Positions 1 to 7,023 of a stretch of 13,589 nt of DNA are shown in pieces; within the stretch, counting starts at the first letter, position 1; each line of letters begins with the position of its first letter. The notes beneath the pieces are model-generated. The model saw only the letters and a list, made by a program, of their open reading frames with translations, searched no databases and was not told the DNA's origin. Origin of the DNA: an uncultured Clostridia bacterium. GTDB taxonomy: Bacteria > Bacillota > Clostridia > Christensenellales > CAG-138. Location: positions 1-13,589 of the forward strand of contig CALCEX010000161.1 of NCBI GenBank assembly GCA_937900325.1, written 5' to 3'. A program made the position numbers and the translations under genes.

Positions 1-1
1 C

Positions 2-640
2 GGACTTATTATTTCCTTCCTGAACGTACCGCCGTTTATTGCGACCCTCGGCACACAGACCGTCGTTTACGGCCTCTCCCTGGTGTTCACCGATGCAAAG
101 CCTATTGGCGGCTTTCAGGAGATATATTCCAGCCTCATCAACGGCCGCATAGGAAGCAGCGGAAAGGGCTTTTACCTGCCGTATCTGCTGTTTGTCGCGC
201 TGGCGTTCGGCCTGCTGTTCTGGTTCATCTACAATAAGACCTGTATCGGCAAATATATGTATGCCATAGGCGGAAACGAGGTCGCGGCAGAGGTCTCCGG
301 CGTAAATACGAAAAAGACCAAGATCATCATTTATACGACTGCCGGCATAATGTATGCAATGGCCGGCTATCTTCTGGCCGCAAAATCCGGCGGCGCATCG
401 GCGGGCATGGGCAACGGCTATGAGCTCGAGGCCATCGCCGGCGCTACCATAGGCGGCGTTTCAACGACAGGCGGTATCGGTACGGTCGGCGGCATACTCG
501 TCGGCGTGCTGGTGTTTGAATTCCTGAAGATCGTGCTTCAGTTCCTGGGCGTCAACCCCTACTACAACTACATTGTACAGGGCATCGTTATCGTAGTCGC
601 CGTCGCTCTGGATATCAGAAAATACATCGCAAAGAAGTAA
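2..640 (+). CDS. mglC: Galactose/methyl-galactoside ABC transporter permease MglC (5'-truncated)
   Basis: This is the C-terminal 212 residues of an inner-membrane sugar permease of the BPD_transp_2 (ribose/galactose) family; the gene enters the window already open, in frame from base 2. E. coli MglC is about 336 residues, so roughly a third is missing on the left. Several hydrophobic segments are visible. The EAA-like cytoplasmic loop reads EAIAGATIGGVSTTGGIGTVGG. The tail (GVNPYYNYIVQG, then VALDIRKY and a final KK) closely matches what I know of the MglC C-terminus, which favours MglC over RbsC or XylH. It would form the membrane channel with the ATPase MglA and the binding protein MglB, presumably encoded upstream outside the window. 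galK, galE and galM next door support galactose as substrate. An internal GTG at 83 is not a real start, because the frame is open and conserved upstream of it. Confidence 0.9.
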   Translation, partial: GLIISFLNVPPFIATLGTQTVVYGLSLVFTDAKPIGGFQEIYSSLINGRIGSSGKGFYLPYLLFVALAFGLLFWFIYNKTCIGKYMYAIGGNEVAAEVSGVNTKKTKIIIYTTAGIMYAMAGYLLAAKSGGASAGMGNGYELEAIAGATIGGVSTTGGIGTVGGILVGVLVFEFLKIVLQFLGVNPYYNYIVQGIVIVVAVALDIRKYIAKK

Positions 641-647
641 TGAACAG

Positions 648-677
648 AAAAAAAGCCCGGTTTTCCGGGCTTTTTTT
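648..677. terminator. Bidirectional intrinsic terminator between mglC and galK
   Basis: A run of seven A, a GCCCGG stem (655-660), a TTTT loop, a CCGGGC stem (665-670) and a run of seven T make a strong rho-independent terminator. The A and T tracts mirror each other, so it works in both directions: it ends the mgl transcript on the plus strand 8 bases after the stop, and the galE-galK transcript on the minus strand 12 bases after the galK stop. Confidence 0.93.
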
Positions 678-689
678 ATTTGTGTGCCG

Positions 690-1808
690 CTATACCGTTA
701 TGCTAAGCCTCTGGCAGCAGCCGCTGCCAAGGATGCTTTCCAGCCGCTCCCGGAAGGCGTCGAACTCACCGTTTGGCACAAAGGCAAGCACCGTCCCCGC
801 AAAGCCGCCGCCATGCACCCTCACGGCTCCGCGGCCGTTAAGCAGCTTTTTGCAGATGGCTATGGTAAGCGCCATTTCCTGATGCTCGCTGCTTCCAGAG
901 GGAATCACGTTCTGAAGGTATTCCCATGACGAATCGCCGGATTCATTGACAAGCCTCAAAAAGCTGTCAAAGCGGCCGTTTTTGAGCGCCTCTGCCTGCT
1001 CTGCTACTCGCCTGTTGTCGTCGAATATGTGCATCGCCCGAAGGACGGCCCTGTCTCCCGCCGCTGCCCTTACCTCGGGCAGCCTGGAGTAAAACTCCGC
1101 CTCGTCCACATCGCGAAGATATTCTTTGCCAAAAACGCCGCAGACCTTATGCAGCTCCTCCGGTATCGCCGCATACGCCTCTGTAAGCCCCGCATGATCT
1201 GCGCCGCTGTCCACTATGCACAGGGTATACCCGCAACTGTCGAAATCGTACTCTACGCGCTCAACAATGGGAGCCTGAGTATTTTTGAAGTCGATATACA
1301 CCATGCCGCCCACGCTGGAGGCTGTCTGATCCATAAGGCCGCAGGGCTTGCCGAAGTATACGTTTTCCGCATACTGGCCTATCTGGGCTATTTCAACGGG
1401 AGAGAGCTTATTTTCAAAATACAGTCCGTTTATTATGCGCCCCATCAGCACCTCAAACGCGGCGGAGCTGGAAAGACCGGAGCCCGGCAGCACGGTAGAG
1501 CTTACCCTGGCGTCAAAGCCGCTTATGGGGCAGCCGCGCTGCGCAAAGGCTGCGGAAACGCCTCTCACGAGGGCGGCTGTGGTGTTCTTCTCTGCCTCGT
1601 GCAGCCCAAGGTCGTTTATGTATACCTCCACCGGGTCATAGCCCTGGGAAAATACCCTTATTACTCCATCATCGTTTTTACACACCGATGCGTTTGTTGC
1701 AAGGTCGATGGCCGCTGCAAGCACCTGCCCGTGCTGATGGTCGGTATGGTTGCCGCCTATTTCTACCCTGCCGGGGGCGGAAAATTCATATACCTTATCC
1801 TCTGCCAT
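690..1808 (-). CDS. galK: Galactokinase (GHMP kinase)
   Basis: Cytoplasmic ATP-dependent kinase making alpha-D-galactose 1-phosphate, first step of the Leloir pathway; 372 residues, close to the usual 380-430. The galactokinase signature near the N-terminus reads APGRVEIGGNHTDH (residues 11-24). The GHMP phosphate loop PGSGLSSSAAFE is at 108-119, the catalytic Asp is D160 in CGLMDQ, and the C-terminal glycine motif VHGGGFAGTV is at 331-340. The classical signature has Glu before His-Thr-Asp, and here it is Asn20. From memory this variant also occurs in other Clostridia, so activity is likely kept. The ATG is preceded by AAAGGTGG at good spacing, and the gene follows galE by 10 bases, with its ribosome site abutting the galE stop. 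No galT is visible, so Gal-1-P would need a uridylyltransferase encoded elsewhere. Confidence 0.93.
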   Translation of the reverse strand: MAEDKVYEFSAPGRVEIGGNHTDHQHGQVLAAAIDLATNASVCKNDDGVIRVFSQGYDPVEVYINDLGLHEAEKNTTAALVRGVSAAFAQRGCPISGFDARVSSTVLPGSGLSSSAAFEVLMGRIINGLYFENKLSPVEIAQIGQYAENVYFGKPCGLMDQTASSVGGMVYIDFKNTQAPIVERVEYDFDSCGYTLCIVDSGADHAGLTEAYAAIPEELHKVCGVFGKEYLRDVDEAEFYSRLPEVRAAAGDRAVLRAMHIFDDNRRVAEQAEALKNGRFDSFLRLVNESGDSSWEYLQNVIPSGSSEHQEMALTIAICKKLLNGRGAVRVHGGGFAGTVLAFVPNGEFDAFRERLESILGSGCCQRLSITV

Positions 1809-1818
1809 AAAGCCACCT

Positions 1819-2811
1819 TTACGCCTTATAGCCGTGGGGATGGGAGCTGTGCCACTTCCAGGCGGTTGAGATTATGGTATCTATATCGTCGAACTTAGGC
1901 TTCCAGCCCAGCACCTTCTTTGCCTTTTCGCTGGATGCTACAAGCTGCGCCGGATCTCCGGCTCTCCTTGGGGCTACCTTTGCCGGTATTGGTCTGCCGA
2001 CGACCTTTTCCGAAGCCTCCACGATCTCCTTTACCGTAAAGCCAACGCCGTTGCCAAGGTTGAATACGTCGTTCTTCCCGCCGGACATAAGGTATTCCGC
2101 CGCCAGCACATGGGCCGAGGCAAGGTCGCATACATGGATATAATCCCTCACGCAGGTACCGTCCCGCGTATCATAGTCGTCGCCGAAGATGTCGATATGT
2201 TCCCTCTGACCGTTCGGTACCTGAAGCACCAGCGGTATAAGGTGGGTCTCCGGGTCGTGCGCCTCGCCTATATTGCCGTCAGGGTGCGCCCCGCAGGCAT
2301 TGAAGTAACGCAGCGCGACAAAATGCAGATCATGCGCCAGCGAAGCCCAGTAGAACATATGCTCCATAGCGAGTTTTGTTTCTCCGTAGCAGTTGGTGGG
2401 CTGCGTATGGTCGTTTTCCATTATGGGTATCCGCTCCGGTTCGCCGTAGGTAGCTGCCGTAGATGAGAACACGATATACTTTACCCCGTGCTCTATCATG
2501 GACTGGAGCATGGTGCGCGTGCCTCCTATGTTGTTATCATAGTATTTAAGAGGCTTTACCATGCTTTCGCCCACCTGAGAGTTGGCGGCGAAGTGTATTA
2601 CGGCGTCTACCTTTTCTTTGTCGAATACCGAGTCTATAAATGCCTTATCCCTCAGGTCTCCTTCATAAAACCTCGCCTTGGGGTGTACCGCTTCTATAAA
2701 GCCGGTTTCCAGATCATCCACAACGGCCACATCGTAGCCGTTGTCAATAAGCTCGTATACGGTATGGCTGCCGATATAGCCGGCGCCGCCCAGAACCAAT
2801 ATGGTTTTCAT
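1819..2811 (-). CDS. galE: UDP-glucose 4-epimerase
   Basis: Cytoplasmic NAD-dependent enzyme interconverting UDP-galactose and UDP-glucose, of the extended short-chain dehydrogenase/reductase family; 330 residues, typical for bacterial GalE. The NAD-binding motif GGAGYIGS starts at residue 8. The catalytic triad fits S117 (in FSSTAATYG), Y142 and K146 (CYGETK). FNLGNGVGFTV (250-260) and the C-terminal WHSSHPHGYKA are typical GalE sequence. The start is supported by GGGAGGAAG six bases before the ATG. It is the first gene of a galE-galK operon read from the minus strand. It supplies UDP-glucose when galactose is used, and UDP-galactose for cell-surface glycans when it is not. Confidence 0.96.
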   Translation of the reverse strand: MKTILVLGGAGYIGSHTVYELIDNGYDVAVVDDLETGFIEAVHPKARFYEGDLRDKAFIDSVFDKEKVDAVIHFAANSQVGESMVKPLKYYDNNIGGTRTMLQSMIEHGVKYIVFSSTAATYGEPERIPIMENDHTQPTNCYGETKLAMEHMFYWASLAHDLHFVALRYFNACGAHPDGNIGEAHDPETHLIPLVLQVPNGQREHIDIFGDDYDTRDGTCVRDYIHVCDLASAHVLAAEYLMSGGKNDVFNLGNGVGFTVKEIVEASEKVVGRPIPAKVAPRRAGDPAQLVASSEKAKKVLGWKPKFDDIDTIISTAWKWHSSHPHGYKA

Positions 2812-2840
2812 GGCATCTTCCTCCCTGTTTACATACTTAT

Positions 2841-2876
2841 ATTATAAATTTTATCAGAGTACGGCGCTGATAACAA
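2841..2876 (-). promoter_or_regulatory. Putative promoter of galE-galK
   Basis: On the minus strand TTGTTA (2876-2871) lies 17 bases before TAAAAT (2853-2848). A perfect TATAAT (2846-2841) follows just downstream and could be an alternative -10. Either would start transcription about 20-30 bases before the galE ribosome site. No operator is recognised. Confidence 0.5.
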
Positions 2877-2904
2877 TAAGTTTTTATTCCGTTTTTGATT
2901 TTAC

Positions 2905-2933
2905 TTGCTTATGAGCGGACGGTTGGGTATATT
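2905..2933 (+). promoter_or_regulatory. Putative promoter for the small ORF and galM
   Basis: TTGCTT (2905-2910) and TATATT (2928-2933) are separated by 17 bases, with a TATAAT (2934-2939) directly behind. The element diverges from the galE promoter about 30 bases away, so one shared control region could serve both galactose transcripts. It rests on consensus matching only. Confidence 0.4.
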
Positions 2934-2989
2934 TATAATAAGGATCATGACCTTTGGGAAAACGCTTAGCGAGGTCTGATGAAGGAGCG

Positions 2990-3148
2990 ATGAAAATCGA
3001 CCGTATCGCTCTTTATGCAGATGAACTGACGGCGGAGCTTAGGGCCGATGGCTATGAGGTGATCAGCGGGCCTCGGATGACGGGGGACGGTTATTATGAA
3101 AGCTGCGTTGTTGCGATAGAGGATAATCAAATCGAGATCATCGTATGA
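2990..3148 (+). CDS. Small protein of unknown function (52 aa)
   Basis: I do not recognise this protein. From ATG 2990 it encodes 52 residues, acidic overall, with mixed alpha/beta character: an amphipathic stretch LYADELTAELRADGYEV, then GPRMTGDGYYES, then a hydrophobic strand CVVAIEDNQIEIIV at the C-terminus. It has no signal peptide or membrane segment. AAGGAG ends only two bases before the ATG, a tight spacing. An upstream in-frame TTG at 2954 would give 64 residues with an uncharacteristic basic start. The gene ends 46 bases before galM on the same strand and lies behind a plausible promoter, so it may be co-transcribed with galM. The coding-like composition and position support a real gene, but no function can be assigned. 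Confidence 0.5.
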   Translation: MKIDRIALYADELTAELRADGYEVISGPRMTGDGYYESCVVAIEDNQIEIIV

Positions 3149-3194
3149 AAGTGATGCTTAAATAATAAATTTCCAAAGTGAGGTGGAGGATACT

Positions 3195-4214
3195 ATGCCG
3201 GTTTCCATTGAAAAGCGACCCTTTGGCGTTGCGGCAGACGGTCAGAACGTTTATTCCTATATTGTAAGGAATGATAGGATATCCGCAGAGCTTATAGAAT
3301 ACGGAGCTGCAATACGCTCCCTGCTGGTGAATAACGGCGGCAAATGGACGGATGTGGTGCTGGGGTATGATACTCTTCGGGAATACGAGGAAAGCGACGG
3401 TTGCTTTGGTGCGTGCATCGGCCGCGTGGGCAACCGCATCGGCGGAGCAACTTTTACTCTGAACGGGGAAAAATATCCGCTGGCAAAGAACGACGGCGAA
3501 AATCATCTGCACGGCGGCGTGCGCGGCTTTGACAAATACGTATGGCGGGCGGAAGAAATGCCGGACGGCGTTCGGTTCACACGCATATCGCCTGATGGGG
3601 AAGAGGGATATCCGGGTACGCTGTCAGTCAGTGTGTATTACCGTGTTCAGGATAATATGCTGATAATAGAGTACAGTGCTTTTTCGGACAAGGATACTCT
3701 TTGCAGCCTGACGAACCACAGCTATTTTAATCTCAACGGAGAAGGCTCCGTGCTCGGACACACGCTGCAAATCAACGCGGAAGAATTCCTGGAAAACAGC
3801 GCGGCGACGCTGCCTACCGGGCGGCGCCTGCAGGTTGCAGGCACGCCATTTGATTTTCGCATCCCCAAGAGTATCGGGCAGGACATCTGCCGTGATGACG
3901 TTCAGCTGCGAAACTGCGGCGGGTACGATCATAACTTCTGCCTGGCGGGAGAAACGGCGGCTGTGCTGCGGGGAGATCAGTCCGGCATCGTGATGACTGT
4001 GAGGACAACGCTGCCGGGAATGCAGATCTATACCGCAAACTTCCTGACCGAACGGCGCGGAAAGCGGGGAGCGGTCTATACGCCGCGCTGCGCGCTGTGC
4101 CTGGAGCCACAATACTATCCGAACGCTATGGCGTGCGCAGGCTTTGAAAAGCCTATACTGCGCAAAGGGGAGACCTGGCATCACTATACAACGCTGACAT
4201 TTTCAGGGAAATAA
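3195..4214 (+). CDS. galM: Aldose 1-epimerase (galactose mutarotase)
   Basis: Cytoplasmic mutarotase converting beta-D-galactose to the alpha anomer that galactokinase uses; 339 residues, the usual size. The expected active-site residues of the family are present: N80-R81 in GRVGNRIGG, H106 in NHLHGG, H175 in LTNHSYFNL, D245 in GGYDHNF and the catalytic base E304 in CLEPQYYPNA. ATG 3195 is chosen because GAGGTGGAGG (3180-3189) sits at ideal spacing before it. A GTG at 3183, inside that ribosome site, would add four residues and is unlikely. It completes the local set of transport permease, kinase, epimerase and mutarotase, and ends just before a shared terminator. Confidence 0.93.
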   Translation: MPVSIEKRPFGVAADGQNVYSYIVRNDRISAELIEYGAAIRSLLVNNGGKWTDVVLGYDTLREYEESDGCFGACIGRVGNRIGGATFTLNGEKYPLAKNDGENHLHGGVRGFDKYVWRAEEMPDGVRFTRISPDGEEGYPGTLSVSVYYRVQDNMLIIEYSAFSDKDTLCSLTNHSYFNLNGEGSVLGHTLQINAEEFLENSAATLPTGRRLQVAGTPFDFRIPKSIGQDICRDDVQLRNCGGYDHNFCLAGETAAVLRGDQSGIVMTVRTTLPGMQIYTANFLTERRGKRGAVYTPRCALCLEPQYYPNAMACAGFEKPILRKGETWHHYTTLTFSGK

Positions 4215-4255
4215 TTTAAAAAAACGGCTGATAGCTGCATTTCCGCCCATCATAT

Positions 4256-4290
4256 AAAAAAGCGACCTGCCTGTGCAGGCCGCTTTTTGT
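4256..4290. terminator. Bidirectional terminator between galM and atpC
   Basis: AAAAAGCG (4257-4264) pairs with CGCTTTTT (4281-4288). Inside, after one A/C mismatch, CCTGC pairs with GCAGG around the loop CTGT. A and T tracts flank the hairpin on opposite sides, so it can end galM (plus) and the ATP synthase operon (minus), whose last stop codon is 13 bases away. Confidence 0.88.
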
Positions 4291-4302
4291 GCGGCGGGGA
4301 CG

Positions 4303-4734
4303 TCACTCGTCCTTAAGGTTATGCCCTGCGGCATAGCTTATCTTCAGGCGGTTCATGGCCCGGGCAAGGCTGGCCTCCGCCATGCGATATTCCGCCATGC
4401 TCTTTTTCTGCAAAAGCTCCTCCTCGGCGCGCTCCTTCGCCCGCCTCGCCCTGTTTGCGTCAATGTCCTCGGGATGTTCGGCGGAATCTACCAGCAGCAG
4501 CACATGGTTATCCTCGACCTTGATAAGGCCGGAGGATACCGCCGCCCGGTGAAGAATACCGTCCGGCGTGCGGAAGGTAAGCTCACCCGGCACGATGGCG
4601 CCTATCGCGTTTGCATGGTGCGCCAGCACTCCGTAGGAACCGTCTGTTGTGGGAACGGCCGCGGATATGCACTCTCCCCGAAAGAAGGGTCCCTCAGCCG
4701 CAAGTATATCCAGAGCAAAAACAGCCTGTTCCAT
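4303..4734 (-). CDS. atpC: ATP synthase F1 subunit epsilon
   Basis: Epsilon subunit of the F1 central stalk; it couples gamma to the c ring and can inhibit hydrolysis. 143 residues: an N-terminal beta-sandwich (about 1-85, with GSYGVLAHHANAI in place of the usual GxxGILPGHAP) and a C-terminal two-helix hairpin (about 88-140). Residues 91-96 read IDANRA, matching the I/L-D-x-x-R-A ATP-binding motif described for Bacillus-type epsilon, so ATP-dependent relief of inhibition is possible. ATG 4734 overlaps the atpD stop in the arrangement TGATG. The GTG at 4737 just before it is an alternative start adding one residue. AAAGGAG lies 11-14 bases upstream, inside atpD, implying translational coupling. 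Last gene of the operon. Confidence 0.93.
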   Translation of the reverse strand: MEQAVFALDILAAEGPFFRGECISAAVPTTDGSYGVLAHHANAIGAIVPGELTFRTPDGILHRAAVSSGLIKVEDNHVLLLVDSAEHPEDIDANRARRAKERAEEELLQKKSMAEYRMAEASLARAMNRLKISYAAGHNLKDE

Positions 4735-6128
4735 CACGCGCCGCCCAGCTCCTTTGCTTTCTTTACCACATCGTCCAGCGTGCCGGCGTTGAAGAATGCC
4801 GCCTCGGGATAGCTATCCGCGCCGCCGGAGAGTATCTCGCCAAAGCCCTTGAGCGTCTCTGCTATTGGTACGAATACGCCGTGAATGCCGCTGAACTTCT
4901 CCGCAACGTGCATGGGCTGGGAGAGGAACCGCTGCATACGCCTTGCCCGGGCGATGGTCTTTTTGTCTTCATTGCTCAGCTCGTCCATGCCCAGTATCGC
5001 GATTATATCCTGAAGCTCGCTGTATTTTTGCAGCGTTTCCTGCACGCCGCGGGCCACGCGGTAGTGCTCGTCGCCTATAACGTTGGGCTCCAATATGCGG
5101 GAGGAGGAGGCGAGGGGATCTACGGCCGGATAAATGCCCTGTTCCGCTATCTTGCGGCTCAGCACCGTTGTGGCGTCCAGGTGTGAGAAGGTAGTCGCGG
5201 GGGCGGGGTCGGTAAGGTCGTCCGCAGGGACATATACCGCCTGAACGGATGTGACGGAGCCGCTGCGGGTGGACGTTATACGCTCCTGCATGGCGCCCAT
5301 CTCATCAGCAAGCGTGGGCTGATACCCAACGGCGGAGGGCATGCGCCCGAGCAGGGTGGATACCTCGCTGCCCGCCTGCGCAAAGCGGAAGATGTTATCT
5401 ATGAAGAGCAGTACGTCCTTATGCGTTGCGTCCCGGAAGTATTCCGCCATGGTAAGGCCGGAAAGCGCCGCCCTCATGCGGACGCCTGGCGATTCATTCA
5501 TCTGCCCGAACACCATGGCGGTCTTATCCGCCACGCCGCTCTGATGCAGCTCGTTCCAGAGGTCGTTTCCCTCCCTGCTGCGCTCGCCTACGCCGGTAAA
5601 CACCGAGTATCCGCCGTGCTCCATGGCAACGTTATGTATAAGCTCCTGAATCAGCACCGTCTTGCCCACGCCGGCGCCGCCGAAAAGGCCTATTTTGCCC
5701 CCCTTCGGGTAAGGCTCCATGAGGTCGATCACCTTTATGCCCGTCTCCAGCACCTCGGCAGAGGGACGTTGATCCGAAAACTTCGGCGGCTTGCGGTGTA
5801 TCTCCCAAAACTCGCTGCCTTCGGGCACATCTCCCAGGCCGTCTATGGGCTCGCCAAGCACGTTGAACATACGCCCGAGGGTAACGCCGCCAACCGGCAC
5901 CCGTATGCCGTGCCCCATAGGGGTCGCCTTCATGCCGCGGCAGAGGCCGTTGCTGGAGTCCATAAGCACGCAGCGGACGGTATTGCCGCCGATGTGCTGT
6001 TCTACCTCCATAGTGAGGGTGCGGCCCTCCAGCTCAACGGTCAAAGCCTGATTTATCGCTGGCATATCGCCGTCAAATCTTACGTCTATCACCGGACCGG
6101 ATATGCCGGTTATCGTTCCATATGTCAT
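4734..6128 (-). CDS. atpD: ATP synthase F1 subunit beta (catalytic)
   Basis: Catalytic beta subunit of F1; 464 residues, typical. Walker A is GGAGVGKT (150-157), the catalytic Glu is E182 in GERSREGNDL, Walker B ends LLFIDN (D244) before IFRF, and the DELSEED-like loop reads DELSNED (382-388), the region that touches gamma and epsilon. QPMHVAEKFSG and the GSVTSVQAVYVPADDLTDPAP segment are classic beta sequence, so it is not a V/A-type or flagellar homologue. The ATG is preceded by AGGAGAG at good spacing and follows the atpG stop by one base. All catalytic residues that can be checked are intact, so the enzyme should make or hydrolyse ATP despite the unusual stalk. Confidence 0.98.
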   Translation of the reverse strand: MTYGTITGISGPVIDVRFDGDMPAINQALTVELEGRTLTMEVEQHIGGNTVRCVLMDSSNGLCRGMKATPMGHGIRVPVGGVTLGRMFNVLGEPIDGLGDVPEGSEFWEIHRKPPKFSDQRPSAEVLETGIKVIDLMEPYPKGGKIGLFGGAGVGKTVLIQELIHNVAMEHGGYSVFTGVGERSREGNDLWNELHQSGVADKTAMVFGQMNESPGVRMRAALSGLTMAEYFRDATHKDVLLFIDNIFRFAQAGSEVSTLLGRMPSAVGYQPTLADEMGAMQERITSTRSGSVTSVQAVYVPADDLTDPAPATTFSHLDATTVLSRKIAEQGIYPAVDPLASSSRILEPNVIGDEHYRVARGVQETLQKYSELQDIIAILGMDELSNEDKKTIARARRMQRFLSQPMHVAEKFSGIHGVFVPIAETLKGFGEILSGGADSYPEAAFFNAGTLDDVVKKAKELGGA

Positions 6129-6129
6129 A

Positions 6130-7023
6130 TCAGCTCTCCTGATTGCTCTGCCGCTGTGCGCGGCTGCCTGCGGATATTTCGGTTATCTCCTGAGTTATCG
6201 CTGCCTGACGCGCAAGGTTATACCTTGCCCTGAGGGAGGAAAGCAGTTCCTCAGCGTTCCTGTTGGCGGAGCTCATTGCCTCCATGCGCGCGCTCTGCTC
6301 GGCGCAGAAGCTGTCCACGAGGGCGCTGTAAACGAAGCCCGAGATGTAACTGCGCATAACCCCATCCAGAACCACCGAAAGGGAGGGCGAAAATTCAAAG
6401 GGGCGGAGCACCGGCTCCTCCGGCTTCGGGCTGAAAAGGCGGCGGTGCAGCGGCAGCAGCCTTGTAAGCCTTACCGACTCCGTCATGGAATTCTTCATAT
6501 CGGTATAAAGCACCATTATGTTGCTCAGCACGCCTGATTCGAACCCATCCAGCAGGACCTCGCTTATTTCACGCGCCCTGTGCATTGTCGGGTTCTGGGC
6601 GGTGTAGAGGAAGCTGCGCTTTATGGGTATATTGCGTTTCAAAAACCAGTGTCTGCCGTATTCGCCCACGACATACAGCTCGGTATCCGGGTGCTCCGAA
6701 AGCAGCTCCTCCGCCTTTTTCAGCACGTTCAGATTGTATGCGCCGGCCAACCCCTTGTCCGCAGTGACGACGAGACAGCCGTAGGTGCCGCCGCCGTATT
6801 CCTCAGAGTCGTCCGCATAAAAATACCTGCTTTTTACGTTTGTGTCCACCCTGAATATTCGCTTTATTTCCTGACGGAGGGCGTCAAAATACGGCCGGGT
6901 AAGGTCGAGCTCCTTCTTTGCCCGGCGCAGCTTCGCCTCGGATATGAGGTACATGGCGCGGGTTATCTTTTCGGTGTCGCTAACGCCGCCTATGTGCCGT
7001 TTTATTTCCTGTGCGTTTGCCAT
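6130..7023 (-). CDS. atpG: ATP synthase F1 subunit gamma
   Basis: Central-stalk rotor subunit; 297 residues, normal length. The N-terminal helix keeps the family pattern (IKRHIGGVSDTEKITRAMYLIS, then KLRRAKKELD). The C-terminal helix contains NAEELLSSLRARYNLARQAAITQEITEI, the most conserved gamma segment, followed by a short polar tail. The middle forms the Rossmann-like domain (CLVVTADKGLAGAYNLNVLKKA matches the usual SDRGLCGGFNSN region). The ATG directly abuts the atpA stop (TAAATG), implying coupled translation, and the gene ends one base before atpD. Confidence 0.96.
   Translation of the reverse strand: MANAQEIKRHIGGVSDTEKITRAMYLISEAKLRRAKKELDLTRPYFDALRQEIKRIFRVDTNVKSRYFYADDSEEYGGGTYGCLVVTADKGLAGAYNLNVLKKAEELLSEHPDTELYVVGEYGRHWFLKRNIPIKRSFLYTAQNPTMHRAREISEVLLDGFESGVLSNIMVLYTDMKNSMTESVRLTRLLPLHRRLFSPKPEEPVLRPFEFSPSLSVVLDGVMRSYISGFVYSALVDSFCAEQSARMEAMSSANRNAEELLSSLRARYNLARQAAITQEITEISAGSRAQRQSNQES

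Noticed and set aside
2954..3148. TTG 2954 as start of the small ORF
   Set aside because: The added residues are unlike the rest, and an in-frame ATG at 2990 with a nearby AAGGAG is available.
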